From an uncultured Massilia sp. (GTDB taxonomy: Bacteria; Pseudomonadota; Gammaproteobacteria; Burkholderiales; Burkholderiaceae): a DNA stretch of 64,000 bases. Below are positions 52,408-61,836 of the stretch, piece after piece. The position numbers and the translations under genes are program-made. The stretch covers positions 11,737-75,736 of the forward strand of contig CAMLMV010000031.1 in the NCBI GenBank assembly GCA_946481275.1, in the 5' to 3' direction. The notes under the pieces were generated by a model. It saw nothing but the letters and a program-made list of their open reading frames with translations. It made no database searches and was not told the DNA's origin. Positions within the stretch are counted from its first letter, which is position 1; the number at the start of each line of letters is the position of its first letter.

Positions 52408-54516
52408 TTAGCGCGTGAACGCGGCTGCGTTGCCGGCGTCAACGTTCAGGATGTTGCCGGTGCTCTTGCCCGATTTTTCACTGGCGAAGAAGTACACAGC
52501 TTCCGCGATATCCTCGGGGAGGACGCTGCGTTTGAGCATGCTGCGCTTACGGTAGAACTCTTCGACATCGTCCGCTTCGATCTTGTTCGACGCCGCGCGC
52601 TCTTCCTTCCACTTGCCGTCCCAGATGCGCGAGCCGCGGATGACGGCGTCCGGATTGACGACGTTGACGCGGATGCCGTGCTCCGCGCCTTCCAGCGCGA
52701 TGCAGCGGGCCAGGTGGATCTCGGCCGCCTTCGCCGTGCAGTACGCCGACGCGCCGCTTGACGCGACGAGACCGTTCTTGCTGCCCACGAAGACGATGCT
52801 GCCGCCCAGCTTCTGCTGCTTCATGATCTGGAACGCGTTGCGCGATACGAGGAAGTAGCCGGTGACGAGGATGTCCTGGTTGCGCTTCCAGACTTCCAGC
52901 GACGTCTCGTCCAGCGGTGCGGCCGACGCGATGCCCGCGTTCGACACGAGCAGGTCGACGCCACCGAAACGCAGCGCGGTTGCCGAGAGGATGGTGGCAA
53001 CCTGGTCTTCATCCGTGATATTGGCTTGCACGGTGCCAACGGTATCCTTGCCCGCCACCTTGACGAGATTCTGCTGGGCCGATTCGAGCGCCTCGGCATC
53101 GATATCGGTCAGCATCACGCACGCGCCTTCCTGCAGCAACTGGCGCGCCACGGCCTGGCCGATGCCGCCCGCGCCGCCCGTCACCAGGGCGATGCGGCCC
53201 GCGAGGCTCTTCGGCTTCGGCATGCGCTGCAGCTTCGCTTCCTCCAGCAGCCAGTATTCGATGTCGAACGCTTCCTGCTCCGGCAGGCCGACGTATTCGT
53301 CGACGCCGTTCGCACCGCGCATCACGTTGATCGCATTGACGTAGAATTCGCCGGCGATGCGCGCCGTTGCCTTGTCCTTCGCGAACGACAGCATGCCCAC
53401 GCCCGGGATCAGGTAGATGATCGGGTTGGCGTCGCGGATCTTAGGCGACGTCGATCGCATGCAGCGCTCGTAGTAAGCGGTGTAATCGGCACGGTAGGCT
53501 TCCAATGCCTCGTCCAGGCCTGCGACGAGATGATCGAAGTCCGGCGCGGTCGGGTCGAAGTCGAGCACCAGAGGACGGATCTTCGTGCGCAGGAAGTGGT
53601 CCGGGCAGGACGTGCCGAGCGCGGCCAGTGGCGCGAGGTCGGCGCTGCCGACGAATTCGAGTACCGCGTCGGAATCGTCGAAGTGGCCGAGCTTGAATTC
53701 ATCCTTGCTGATCTTGCCGCGCAGCAGAGGCATCAGGCGCGATGCGATGGCAGCACGCTCCTGCGAAGGCAACGGCGCATATTTGCGGCCACCGAACACA
53801 GGTTGCTTGACGTTCGCCGCGAGCCAGTCCTCGGCACGCTTGATGATCGCCAAGGTCGTCTCGTAGCACGACTTGGCCGTATCGCCCCAGGTGAACAGGC
53901 CGTGGCCTTCCAGGATGATGCCTTTCAGTTGCGGCTGTTCCTGCGACAGCTTTTCCAGCTTCAGGCCAAGGTCGTAACCGGGGCGCTGCCAGGGCAACCA
54001 GCCGAGTTCGCCTTCAAAGATTTTTTCGGTCAGCGCGCGGCTGTTCTTGCACGCAGCGATCGCGATCACCGAGTCCGGATGCATGTGATCGACGTGCTTG
54101 CGGTTGATGTAGGCGTGCAGCGGGGTGTCGATCGATGCCGCGCGCGGGTTCAGGTCGAACGTGCAATGCGGCAGGTAGCCGACCATCTCGTCCTCGCGTT
54201 CCAGGCCGCGGTAACGCCCCTTCAGGGCCTCCAGCTTGTCCATGTACAACGTCGAAAAGCCGTCCAGCTTGATGCTACCCAGGTCACCACCCGACCCTTT
54301 CACCCACAACACCTCGACCTGCGCACCGCTGAGCGGATCGGTCATCGCAATCTTGGCGGACGTGTTGCCGCCGCCGAAATTGGTGATGCGCAGGTCGGAA
54401 CCGAGCAGGTTCGAACGGTACAACAACAATTCGGGTTCGCTCAGAGTAGCGGCGTGCTGGTCATCCCAGCGCGACGTGATCGGTTCCTTCTGCTTCGCTT
54501 CGCTCATCGTGCCCAT
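52408..54516 (-). CDS. rhaD: Bifunctional rhamnulose-1-phosphate aldolase / lactaldehyde dehydrogenase (RhaD-SDR fusion)
   Basis: About 702 aa. The N-terminal class II aldolase half (to about residue 430) has FGGGNTSAKI, HMHPDSVIAI (metal His) and LEGHGLFTWGDTAKSCYETT. The C-terminal half is a short-chain dehydrogenase: VTGGAGGIGQAV, NAGIASAAPLD, then SKNGLVASSGASAYCTAKAA with the Ser-Tyr-Lys catalytic set. The fusion (TIGR02632 type) cleaves rhamnulose-1-P to dihydroxyacetone-P and L-lactaldehyde and oxidises the aldehyde to L-lactate. Start chosen at 54516 (GGAG nine bases before); other ATGs at 54531 and 54507 are possible. It faces the DeoR gene. Confidence 0.93.
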   Translation of the reverse strand: MGTMSEAKQKEPITSRWDDQHAATLSEPELLLYRSNLLGSDLRITNFGGGNTSAKIAMTDPLSGAQVEVLWVKGSGGDLGSIKLDGFSTLYMDKLEALKGRYRGLEREDEMVGYLPHCTFDLNPRAASIDTPLHAYINRKHVDHMHPDSVIAIAACKNSRALTEKIFEGELGWLPWQRPGYDLGLKLEKLSQEQPQLKGIILEGHGLFTWGDTAKSCYETTLAIIKRAEDWLAANVKQPVFGGRKYAPLPSQERAAIASRLMPLLRGKISKDEFKLGHFDDSDAVLEFVGSADLAPLAALGTSCPDHFLRTKIRPLVLDFDPTAPDFDHLVAGLDEALEAYRADYTAYYERCMRSTSPKIRDANPIIYLIPGVGMLSFAKDKATARIAGEFYVNAINVMRGANGVDEYVGLPEQEAFDIEYWLLEEAKLQRMPKPKSLAGRIALVTGGAGGIGQAVARQLLQEGACVMLTDIDAEALESAQQNLVKVAGKDTVGTVQANITDEDQVATILSATALRFGGVDLLVSNAGIASAAPLDETSLEVWKRNQDILVTGYFLVSRNAFQIMKQQKLGGSIVFVGSKNGLVASSGASAYCTAKAAEIHLARCIALEGAEHGIRVNVVNPDAVIRGSRIWDGKWKEERAASNKIEADDVEEFYRKRSMLKRSVLPEDIAEAVYFFASEKSGKSTGNILNVDAGNAAAFTR

Positions 54517-54576
54517 CAAAATGGTCTCCATACGGTTAGTCGCTATCGCCCGATAGCGTTCATGTCTCATCCACAT

Positions 54577-54837
54577 CCACGGATTCGTTACGTCCCGCGG
54601 CGTCTAAAACTAGTAAAAGACAGACGCATAACCGGTGTCAACGGGCCGGCGGCTGGATTGGACTCCAATCATTGAATAATCATCGGTTTGATTCATTTGA
54701 TTGCATATGAGCGACAAGCGTGCGAAATAATCATCCAGTTGATTCACTTTGCGATTGACCATGACTACATGACTCACTAATCTCTTCCGAACATATCCGG
54801 CTGAACACAAGAACAACAGCCGTTGGAGGAGACGAAC
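54577..54837. promoter_or_regulatory. Divergent rhamnose promoter region with paired operator-like sites
   Basis: Two direct repeats with 20/25 identity lie at 54675-54699 (AATAATCATCGGTTTGATTC...) and 54726-54750 (AATAATCATCCAGTTGATTC...), 51 bases apart, about five helical turns. Each holds an inverted repeat AATCA-N6-TGATT. A separate palindrome ATTGGACTCCAAT lies at 54657-54669. Candidate binding sites of the adjacent DeoR regulator, controlling both the minus-strand catabolic and plus-strand transport operons. Confidence 0.7.
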
Positions 54838-55719
54838 ATGGTGAATCACAAGCGCCGCAAAAGCTTGTTGAAGCTGCTCGCCGAGCACCAGGCCGCGACG
54901 GTCCAGCAGCTGGTGGAATGGCTGAATGCATCGCCGGCCACGGTCCGACGCGACATCAATTGGCTTGCCGATCGCAAGCTGCTTGCGCGCACGCGGGGCG
55001 GTGCCAGGAACCTCGAACAGAAGAGCCGGCAGCATCCGCTGGCGAGCGAGACTTTCGACAACAATATCCAGTGCTTCGCATCGCGCAAACGAGCTATCGC
55101 GCGTCACGCCGCGTCGATGTGCTCGGATGAAGAAACGATCATCATCAACGGCGGCACGACGACGTTCATGATGACGGAATTCCTCACCGAGAAGCATCTC
55201 AAGATTCTGACCAATTCGTTCCTGATGGCGGAACGCCTGCTCGTGTCCAGCAAGAGCGAAATCATCGTGCCAGGCGGCACGATCTATCGTGAACAGAATG
55301 TCATTCTCTCGCCGTTCGACAACGACATCACGCAGCACCATTACGCCAGCAAGATGTTCATGAGCGTCTATGGCTTGTCGCTGCTGGGTTTGATGGAGGC
55401 CGACCCTGTCCTGATTCAGGCAGAGAAGCGGCTGATCAGCCAGACCGAAGAACTCATCGTGTTGGCCGACAGCTCGAAGTTCGCACGCAGGGCCGGTCTC
55501 ATCCTGTGCGGCCTGGACCGGGTGTCCACCGTGATCACCGATACCGATGTATCGGATAAAGCGGTCCAGATGCTTGAACAGAGTGGCATCAAAGTGATCA
55601 CGGTACAACCTGATCAACCGGACTCATACGGATCCGGGCACGACGGTGACGCCCTGTCGCTCAAAGACCAATACGATTTGAATTCCGCAAACGTGTACTA
55701 CATGGAGACGCTCAATTGA
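54838..55719 (+). CDS. DeoR-family transcriptional regulator of rhamnose catabolism
   Basis: 293 aa. N-terminal winged helix-turn-helix (KSLLKLLAEHQAATVQQLVE, then WLNASPATVRRDINWLADRK) and a C-terminal DeoR sugar-phosphate sensor domain: IINGGTTTFMMTEFL, ILTNSFLMAERLL, VPGGTIYREQNVIL and VLADSSKFARRAGL. The GGAGGAGACGAAC site fixes ATG at 54838. It overlaps the RhaS gene by 4 bases, so it is co-transcribed with the transporter. Likely represses the divergent rhamnose operons until a rhamnulose phosphate is present; effector identity is inference. Confidence 0.92.
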   Translation: MVNHKRRKSLLKLLAEHQAATVQQLVEWLNASPATVRRDINWLADRKLLARTRGGARNLEQKSRQHPLASETFDNNIQCFASRKRAIARHAASMCSDEETIIINGGTTTFMMTEFLTEKHLKILTNSFLMAERLLVSSKSEIIVPGGTIYREQNVILSPFDNDITQHHYASKMFMSVYGLSLLGLMEADPVLIQAEKRLISQTEELIVLADSSKFARRAGLILCGLDRVSTVITDTDVSDKAVQMLEQSGIKVITVQPDQPDSYGSGHDGDALSLKDQYDLNSANVYYMETLN

Positions 55720-56720
55720 AGATTCAAAAACTCTTGCTGACCACAGTCGCCCTCGGCATCCTCGTCGGCATTGGCGGCTGCGAGAGAAAGCCTGAGAAGA
55801 CCCGCATTGCCATGGTCGTGAAAAACCTTGGCAACGGATTTTTCAACGCGGCCCATATCGGCGCAGACGAGGCGGCGAAACAGTTGGGTAACGTCGAGGT
55901 GATCTATACCGGTCCGACGACGCCCAGCGCCGAAGGCCAGATCGAAATTATCAACTCGCTGATCAGCCAGAAGGTCGACGCGATCGTCATCTCGGCGAAC
56001 GACCCGAACGCGCTGGTACCGATCGCGAAGAAGGCGATGCAGCGGGGGATCAAAATCGTCTCGTTCGACAGCGGCATCGCTCCCGAAGGCAGACACATGC
56101 AGCTCAACCCATCGAATGCCGAACTGATCGGCGCGAAGCAAATCCAGATGGCGGCCGATCAGATCGGCGGCGCAGGCGAGATTGCAATCCTGTCGGCGTC
56201 CGCACAGGCGACCAACCAGAACATCTGGATTGGCGTGATGAAAAAGGTGCTCGAGAAGCCCGAGTTTTCGAAAATAACGTTGGTGGCCACCGTGTATGGC
56301 GACGACCAGTCCGACAAAAGCTACCGCGAGGCGATCGGCCTGCTGCGCAGTCACCCCCAACTCAAGGCGATCATTGCCCCGACAACGGTCGGGATCGTTG
56401 CTGCGAGCAAGGCTGTGGCAGACGAACACCTGGTCGGCAAGGTCTACGTGACGGGCCTCGGCCTCCCGTCCGAGATGGCGGGCCATGTGAAGAGCGGCGC
56501 CGTGAAGGAATTCGCGATCTGGAATCCGATCGATCTGGGCTATGCCGCGACCTATGCTGCAGGACAGTTCATCACCGGCAAGGCTGAAGCCAAGCCGGGC
56601 GCCACCGTCTCGCTGGGTCGCCTCGGCATGGTCACACTGGATGCCAATCGCGAAGCGGCGCTCGGCGCGCCCTACACCTACAACGCGAGCAACGTCGACA
56701 AATTCGCAAAGTTGTTCTAA
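55716..56720 (+). CDS. rhaS: Rhamnose ABC transporter substrate-binding lipoprotein
   Basis: A 334-aa protein with a lipobox (ALGILVGIGGC), then a type I sugar-binding fold: RIAMVVKNLGNGFFNAAHIG, QKVDAIVISANDPNALVPIA, KIVSFDSGI and a C-terminal lobe with KVYVTGLGLPSEMAGHV. It matches RhaS of the rhizobial RhaSTPQ system. The start is TTG at 55716, overlapping the regulator's TGA, with GGAG eight bases upstream. Confidence 0.93.
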   Translation: MKIQKLLLTTVALGILVGIGGCERKPEKTRIAMVVKNLGNGFFNAAHIGADEAAKQLGNVEVIYTGPTTPSAEGQIEIINSLISQKVDAIVISANDPNALVPIAKKAMQRGIKIVSFDSGIAPEGRHMQLNPSNAELIGAKQIQMAADQIGGAGEIAILSASAQATNQNIWIGVMKKVLEKPEFSKITLVATVYGDDQSDKSYREAIGLLRSHPQLKAIIAPTTVGIVAASKAVADEHLVGKVYVTGLGLPSEMAGHVKSGAVKEFAIWNPIDLGYAATYAAGQFITGKAEAKPGATVSLGRLGMVTLDANREAALGAPYTYNASNVDKFAKLF

Positions 56721-56752
56721 AACCCGCGCCTTGGCGACGGGACGCATGACAG

Positions 56753-56814
56753 GTCACCCCGGCGACAGCAGGGATGACGGATGTTGACCGACGGTCGGGC
56801 CTGCACATGGCCCG
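56753..56814 (+). other. Hairpins between rhaS and rhaT
   Basis: There are two inverted repeats: GTCACCCC (56753-56760) with GGGATGAC (56771-56778), one mismatch; and CGGGCC (56796-56801) with GGCCCG (56809-56814), 7-base loop. Neither has a T-run. Such elements usually keep binding-protein mRNA more abundant than that of downstream ATPase and permease genes. Confidence 0.55.
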
Positions 56815-56841
56815 CCCTCCTAACTCTGCCAGTTTTAACGT

Positions 56842-58389
56842 ATGCAAGCTACACTACTATCGACCCCACCCGTGCCTGCGCCCGTCCTGCAAATGACCGG
56901 TATCAGCAAGCGCTTCAACGGCATCCACGCCCTGAACGGCGTGAACATCACGATCCGCGCCGGCGAATGCATGGCGCTCATCGGCGAGAACGGCGCCGGC
57001 AAGTCCACGCTCGTGAAGACCCTCACGGGCATCTATCGCCCGGACGGCGGCACCATGTCCCTCGACGGCAAACCCGTTATGTTCGCAAGCCCGCAGGAAG
57101 CGATGGCCGCCGGGATCACGGCCGTGCACCAGGAGACCGTCATGTTCGACGAGCTGTCCGTGGCCGAGAACATCTACGTCGGCCGACAGCCCGTGCGGGC
57201 GGGGCGTATCGACTGGGCGCAGATCGAGCGCGAGGCGGAAGCCCTGTTCGCCCGCCTCGAAGTCGCGCTGCCCGTGAAGGCGCGCGTAAAAGACCTGTCG
57301 GTCGCGCAGCGGCACTTCGTCGAGATCGCGCGCGCCCTCGCCCAGGATGCCCGCGTCGTCATCATGGACGAGCCGACGGCCGCGCTCTCGCAACGCGAAA
57401 TCCGCGAGCTGTACCGCATCATCGACCAGCTCAAGGCCGCCGGTACTGCGATCATCTTCATCTCGCACAAGTTCGACGAGATCTTCGAAGTGGCCGACTG
57501 CTACACCGTGCTGCGCGACGGCCAGTTCGTCGCCGAGGGCCGCCTGGCCGACATCACGGAGCAGGAACTGGTCGCGCTGATGGTCGGTCGCGCCGTGCAC
57601 CAGGCGTATCCGAAGGCGGACGCCGCGATCGGCGAGCCGCTGCTCGTCGTGCAGAACCTGTCCCACCCCACCGAATTCGACGACGTCAGTTTCACGCTGC
57701 GGCGCGGCGAGATCCTCGGCTTCTACGGCCTCGTGGGCGCAGGGCGTTCCGAAGTGATGCAGGCGCTGTTCGGCCTCACACCGGGCGTGTCCGGCGACGT
57801 CACCCTTGACGGCCGCCCCGTGATGGCGCGTTCGCCCAGCGAAGCGATCGCCCTCGGCATCGCCTACGTGCCGGAAGACCGCCAGCACCACGGCGCCCAC
57901 CTGACGATGCCGATCCAGCACAACATCACCCTGCCGATCCTGTCACGCATCGGGTTTTTCCTGCGTGGTCGCGGAAAGCAGGAGACGGCCGTCGCGCGTC
58001 ATTTTGCGGAACAGCTGGAACTCAAGGCCAGCCACCTGACGCAGCACGTGGCGGAACTCTCGGGCGGCAACCAGCAAAAAGTTGTCCTCGGAAAATGGCT
58101 CGCGACCGATCCGAAAGTGATCATCCTCGACGAACCAACGAAAGGCATCGACATCGGCTCGAAAGCGGCCGTGCACCGTTTTATCAGCCAGCTCGTGGCG
58201 CGCGGCCTGTCGGTGATCCTCGTGTCGTCCGAACTCCCGGAAGTGCTGGGCATGGCGGACCGCATCGTCGTCATGCACCACGGGCGCGTGCAGCGCGAAT
58301 TCCTGCGCGGCGACGCGACACCCGAAACGGTCGTGGCCGCCGCATCCGGACTAGTGCTCGACGACACCGTAACGACGGAGGCCGTATGA
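56842..58389 (+). CDS. rhaT: Rhamnose ABC transporter ATPase (two fused domains)
   Basis: This is a 515-aa sugar-importer ATPase. The first domain has Walker A IGENGAGKSTLVKTLTG and Walker B RVVIMDEPTAALS. The second domain has a degenerate Walker A (FYGLVGAGRSEVMQALFG) and signature LSGGNQQKVVLGKWLA with Walker B VIILDEPTKGIDIGSK. This arrangement is usual for CUT2 (RbsA-like) ATPases. ATG at 56842 follows a 121-base gap that contains hairpins. The stop overlaps the next start (ATGA). Confidence 0.93.
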   Translation: MQATLLSTPPVPAPVLQMTGISKRFNGIHALNGVNITIRAGECMALIGENGAGKSTLVKTLTGIYRPDGGTMSLDGKPVMFASPQEAMAAGITAVHQETVMFDELSVAENIYVGRQPVRAGRIDWAQIEREAEALFARLEVALPVKARVKDLSVAQRHFVEIARALAQDARVVIMDEPTAALSQREIRELYRIIDQLKAAGTAIIFISHKFDEIFEVADCYTVLRDGQFVAEGRLADITEQELVALMVGRAVHQAYPKADAAIGEPLLVVQNLSHPTEFDDVSFTLRRGEILGFYGLVGAGRSEVMQALFGLTPGVSGDVTLDGRPVMARSPSEAIALGIAYVPEDRQHHGAHLTMPIQHNITLPILSRIGFFLRGRGKQETAVARHFAEQLELKASHLTQHVAELSGGNQQKVVLGKWLATDPKVIILDEPTKGIDIGSKAAVHRFISQLVARGLSVILVSSELPEVLGMADRIVVMHHGRVQREFLRGDATPETVVAAASGLVLDDTVTTEAV

Positions 58390-59384
58390 ACATCCTGAAA
58401 CAACGCGAACCGCTTCTGGCCGGGATGGTCGTGCTGCTCGCCGTGGCTGTCGGCTTGCGCGAACCGGCCTTCCTGTCGGCCGGCTCACTGGCCAACCTCG
58501 TCACGGACAGCACGCTGCTCATGATGCTGGCGCTCACGCAGATGCTCGTCATCGTCACGCGCGGCGTCGACCTGTCCGTCGCGTCGAATCTCGCCCTGTC
58601 CGGCATGGTCGCCGCGATGCTGGGCGCGCATGTCCCCGGCCTGCCGCTGCCGCTGATCGTGCTGGCAGCCGTCGCCGTCGGCCTGGCGCTCGGCCTCGTG
58701 AACGGCTGGCTGATCGGGTATCTCGAACTGCCGCCCATCGTCGTCACGCTGGGTACGATGAGCGTCTACCGCGGCGCCGTGTTCGTGCTGTCCGGCGGCG
58801 CGTGGGTGTCGGCACACCAGATGCCTGCCGCTTTCATCGCCTTCCCGCTCGACCGCCTGCTGGGCCTCCAGCACCTCGTGTGGATCGCGGCCGCCACCCT
58901 CGCGCTCATGGTCTGGATCGCGCGCAGCACGCGCTTCGGCCGCGACCTGTACGCCATCGGCAATGCGCCGCAATGCGCGGGCTATATCGGCATCCCGACC
59001 CACAAGCGCCTGCTGTGGACCTATGCGCTGTCGGGCGCCGTCGCCGGCCTGTGCGGCTACCTGTGGGTAGCGCGCTATGCCGTCGCCTACACGGAAATCG
59101 CCTACGGCTTCGAATTCACCGTGATTGCCGCGTGCGTGATCGGCGGCGTCTCGATCGGCGGCGGCGTCGGCACCGTGCTCGGCGCCACGCTGGGCGCGCT
59201 GTTCCTCACCGTGATCGGCAACGCGCTGCCCGTGCTGCAGGTGTCGCCGTTCTGGCAAAGCGCCCTCACCGGCCTCGTGATCCTCGTCGCCGTCCTGATC
59301 AACGCCCGCGGCGCCGGCCGCCGCAGCCGCCAGATCCTGCCGCTGCACGGTACCAACGCCCCAACCCACCGGAGTGCCGCGTGA
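58386..59384 (+). CDS. rhaP: Rhamnose ABC transporter permease 1
   Basis: 332 aa, about eight to ten membrane segments, CUT2 permease family: ALTQMLVIVTRGVDLSVASN and ELPPIVVTLGTMSVYRGAVF are family signatures, and YAIGNAPQCAGYIGIPTHKR is the cytosolic loop contacting the ATPase. Start at 58386 overlaps rhaT by 4 bases. A longer frame beginning inside rhaT is a shadow. Confidence 0.92.
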   Translation: MNILKQREPLLAGMVVLLAVAVGLREPAFLSAGSLANLVTDSTLLMMLALTQMLVIVTRGVDLSVASNLALSGMVAAMLGAHVPGLPLPLIVLAAVAVGLALGLVNGWLIGYLELPPIVVTLGTMSVYRGAVFVLSGGAWVSAHQMPAAFIAFPLDRLLGLQHLVWIAAATLALMVWIARSTRFGRDLYAIGNAPQCAGYIGIPTHKRLLWTYALSGAVAGLCGYLWVARYAVAYTEIAYGFEFTVIAACVIGGVSIGGGVGTVLGATLGALFLTVIGNALPVLQVSPFWQSALTGLVILVAVLINARGAGRRSRQILPLHGTNAPTHRSAA

Positions 59385-60412
59385 ACCCAATCACCACAAT
59401 GCCAACCGAATCCAAGTCGTCGTCCCGCTACACCATCCTCGACCGCGAAACCCCGCGCCTGAAAACGATCCTTGGGCGCTGGGAAAGCCTGCTGGCCATG
59501 CTGTTCATCGTGGTCTTCGTGGCGAACAGCATCGCGCTGCCGCACTTCCTGGACGTGGTCAACCTGCTGGACGGCACGCAAAACTTCAGCGAGAAGGCCT
59601 TGATCGCGCTGCCGATGGCGTTGTTGATCATCTGCCGCGAGATCGACATCTCGGTCGCCGGCACGCTCGCGCTGTCGTCCGTCGCGATGGGCCTCGCCAA
59701 AGGCGCCGGCTTCCCTGCCGAAAGCCTGCCGCTCGTCGCGCTGGCGACGGGCACCGCCTGCGGCTTCCTCAACGGTGTGCTCGTGACGCGCTTCGCGCTG
59801 CCGTCGATTGTCGTGACCATCGGCACCGTGTCGCTGTACCGCGGCCTCGCCAGCGTCGTCCTCGGCGACAAGGCGTTCACCGGCTATCCGCAGCTGATGG
59901 CCGACTGGGGCCAGGGCTACTTCTTCGGCATCGTGCCGCGCGAGTTCGTCGTGCTGCTCGTGTGCGCCGCGCTGTTCGCCGTGCTGCTCCACACGACGAG
60001 CTGGGGCCGCCGTATCTACGCCATCGGCAACAACCCGGAAGCGGCCCGCTTTTCCGGCATCGCCGTCGACCGCTACCGCCTCGCGCTGTTCATGCTGACG
60101 GGCGCGATGGCGGGCCTGGCCGCCTTCCTGCTCACGGGCCGCATCGGCAGCACGCGCCCGAACATCGCCACCGGCTGGGAACTGGAAGTGATCACGATGG
60201 TGATCCTGGGCGGCGTCAGCATCGCGGGCGGTGCGGGCACGATCGCCGGCGTAATGCTGGCCGTCCTCACGATGGGCACCGTCACCTATGGCCTGTCGCT
60301 CGCCAACATCCCCGGCATCTACATGACCATCGTCGTCGGCGTGCTGCTGCTCGTGACCATCGCGCTGCCGAAGCTCCTGCGCATGCGGCGCGCGCGCGGG
60401 GGCGCACGATGA
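59381..60412 (+). CDS. rhaQ: Rhamnose ABC transporter permease 2
   Basis: 343 aa, CUT2 permease: IALPMALLIICREIDISVAG, FALPSIVVTIGTVSLYRGLA and YAIGNNPEAARFSGIAVDRY, then VITMVILGGVSIAGGAGTIA. The start is GTG at 59381 overlapping the rhaP stop (GTGA) with GGAG seven bases upstream. It ends overlapping the kinase gene (ATGA). Confidence 0.92.
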   Translation: MNPITTMPTESKSSSRYTILDRETPRLKTILGRWESLLAMLFIVVFVANSIALPHFLDVVNLLDGTQNFSEKALIALPMALLIICREIDISVAGTLALSSVAMGLAKGAGFPAESLPLVALATGTACGFLNGVLVTRFALPSIVVTIGTVSLYRGLASVVLGDKAFTGYPQLMADWGQGYFFGIVPREFVVLLVCAALFAVLLHTTSWGRRIYAIGNNPEAARFSGIAVDRYRLALFMLTGAMAGLAAFLLTGRIGSTRPNIATGWELEVITMVILGGVSIAGGAGTIAGVMLAVLTMGTVTYGLSLANIPGIYMTIVVGVLLLVTIALPKLLRMRRARGGAR

Positions 60413-61749
60413 CGGACGCCTTGATCGTCCTCGACATCGGCAAGACGAACGCCAAGCTGGCGCTGATCGACGCCGCCGGCACCGTCCTCGCGGAGCAGCG
60501 CCGTCCAAACGCGGTACGCACGGACGGGCCCTACGCGCATCTCGACACGGACGGCCTGTGGACCTGGCTGCTCGCCACGTGCCGCGCGTTCGCGGCGCGG
60601 GCGCACGTCTCCGCCATCGTGCCCGTCACGCACGGCGCCACTGCCGCTCTGGTCGACGACGCGGGCCTCGTGCTGCCCGTGCTCGACTACGAAGCGGAGC
60701 TGCCGGGCGTCGAGTATGCTGGCCCGTCCTACGACGAGACCCTGTCCCCGCGCCTGCCGGCGGGCCTGAACCTGGGCCGGCAACTGGCGTGGCTACAGGC
60801 GCGCTTCCCGCGCGAATTCGCCCACTCGGAGCACATCCTCATGTATCCGCAGTACTGGGCGTGGCGCCTGTGCGGCGTGGCGGCATCGGAAGCGACGTCG
60901 CTGGGCTGTCACACGGACTTGTGGAATCCGCGCGCGCAGGCGTATTCGAGCCTTGTCGAGCGCATGGGCTGGATGGCGCTCATGCCGCCTCTGATGCCCG
61001 CGCACGCGGCACTGGGCGTCCTGCGCCCGGAGATCGCATCCGCGACCGGCCTGCCGGCCGACTGCCAGGTCCTGTGCGGTATCCACGACAGCAATGCATC
61101 GCTGCTGCGCTACCTCGGCCGCGCCGAAGGCACCGTGCTGTCGACGGGCACGTGGATGATTGCCGCGGCCTTCGGCACGTCGCTGGACCGTTTGAGGGAG
61201 CAGGCCGACATGCTGGCCAACACGAATGCGCTGGGCCAGCCCGTCGCGTCCGTGCGCTTCATGGGCGGGCGAGAATTCGGCGAACTGGCCGGCGCCGCTC
61301 CCGTGACCTGCGGCTTCGACGCCATCGAACGGCTCATCGCGCAAGGCACGCTGGCATTGCCCTGCTTCGCCGCGACGGGAGGTCCGTTCGCGGGCCGTAC
61401 CGGCAGCATCGAGGGTCCGCGTCCCGCGGACGCGCAGGAACGCTATGCGCTGGCCACGCTGTACTGCGTGCTGATGACGGACTACTGCCTGGACGCGCTG
61501 GGCGCCGCCGGGCCGCTCGCGGTCGAAGGAAGTTTCACGGCGAACCCGTGGTTCGGTCCCCTGCTCGCGGCGCTGCGCCCTCGGCAGCCGGTGTCGTATT
61601 CGGACGATGCGAGCGGCACCACGTGCGGCGGGTGGATGCTGCGCTACCGCGACGCAGCGCCATCGGGGACCAGCATGACGATCGCGGCACGCGATCCTGA
61701 GGGGTTCAGCGCATATCGGGCGCGCTGGCTTGGCGCGCTTGATCGATAA
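60409..61749 (+). CDS. rhaK: Rhamnulokinase, FGGY family
   Basis: A 446-aa sugar kinase with the actin/hexokinase-fold motifs: LIVLDIGKTNAKLALID (phosphate 1), GIHDSNASLLRYLG and VLSTGTWMIAA (phosphate 2), and C-terminal SDDASGTTCGG. It phosphorylates L-rhamnulose to rhamnulose-1-phosphate. RhaK/RhaB assignment comes from placement after rhaSTPQ. In rhizobia RhaK is also needed for transporter function. It is followed by a strong terminator. Confidence 0.9.
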   Translation: MTDALIVLDIGKTNAKLALIDAAGTVLAEQRRPNAVRTDGPYAHLDTDGLWTWLLATCRAFAARAHVSAIVPVTHGATAALVDDAGLVLPVLDYEAELPGVEYAGPSYDETLSPRLPAGLNLGRQLAWLQARFPREFAHSEHILMYPQYWAWRLCGVAASEATSLGCHTDLWNPRAQAYSSLVERMGWMALMPPLMPAHAALGVLRPEIASATGLPADCQVLCGIHDSNASLLRYLGRAEGTVLSTGTWMIAAAFGTSLDRLREQADMLANTNALGQPVASVRFMGGREFGELAGAAPVTCGFDAIERLIAQGTLALPCFAATGGPFAGRTGSIEGPRPADAQERYALATLYCVLMTDYCLDALGAAGPLAVEGSFTANPWFGPLLAALRPRQPVSYSDDASGTTCGGWMLRYRDAAPSGTSMTIAARDPEGFSAYRARWLGALDR

Positions 61750-61771
61750 CCATTCTGTCGTACCTGCACTC

Positions 61772-61801
61772 GAGCGCCTTCGTATAGGCGCTCATTTTTT
61801 T
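61772..61801 (+). terminator. Rho-independent terminator of the rhaSTPQK operon
   Basis: Stem GAGCGCC (61772-61778) with GGCGCTC (61787-61793), 8-base loop, followed by ATTTTTTT. It lies 22 bases after the kinase stop. Confidence 0.9.
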
Positions 61802-61836
61802 AGACTGTGTTCGCATTAATTCGGTAACCCTAGCGC

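Noticed and set aside
53026..54675. 549-codon plus-strand open frame opposite the rhamnulose aldolase gene
   Set aside because: Shadow frame; the opposite strand encodes an unmistakable bifunctional RhaD.
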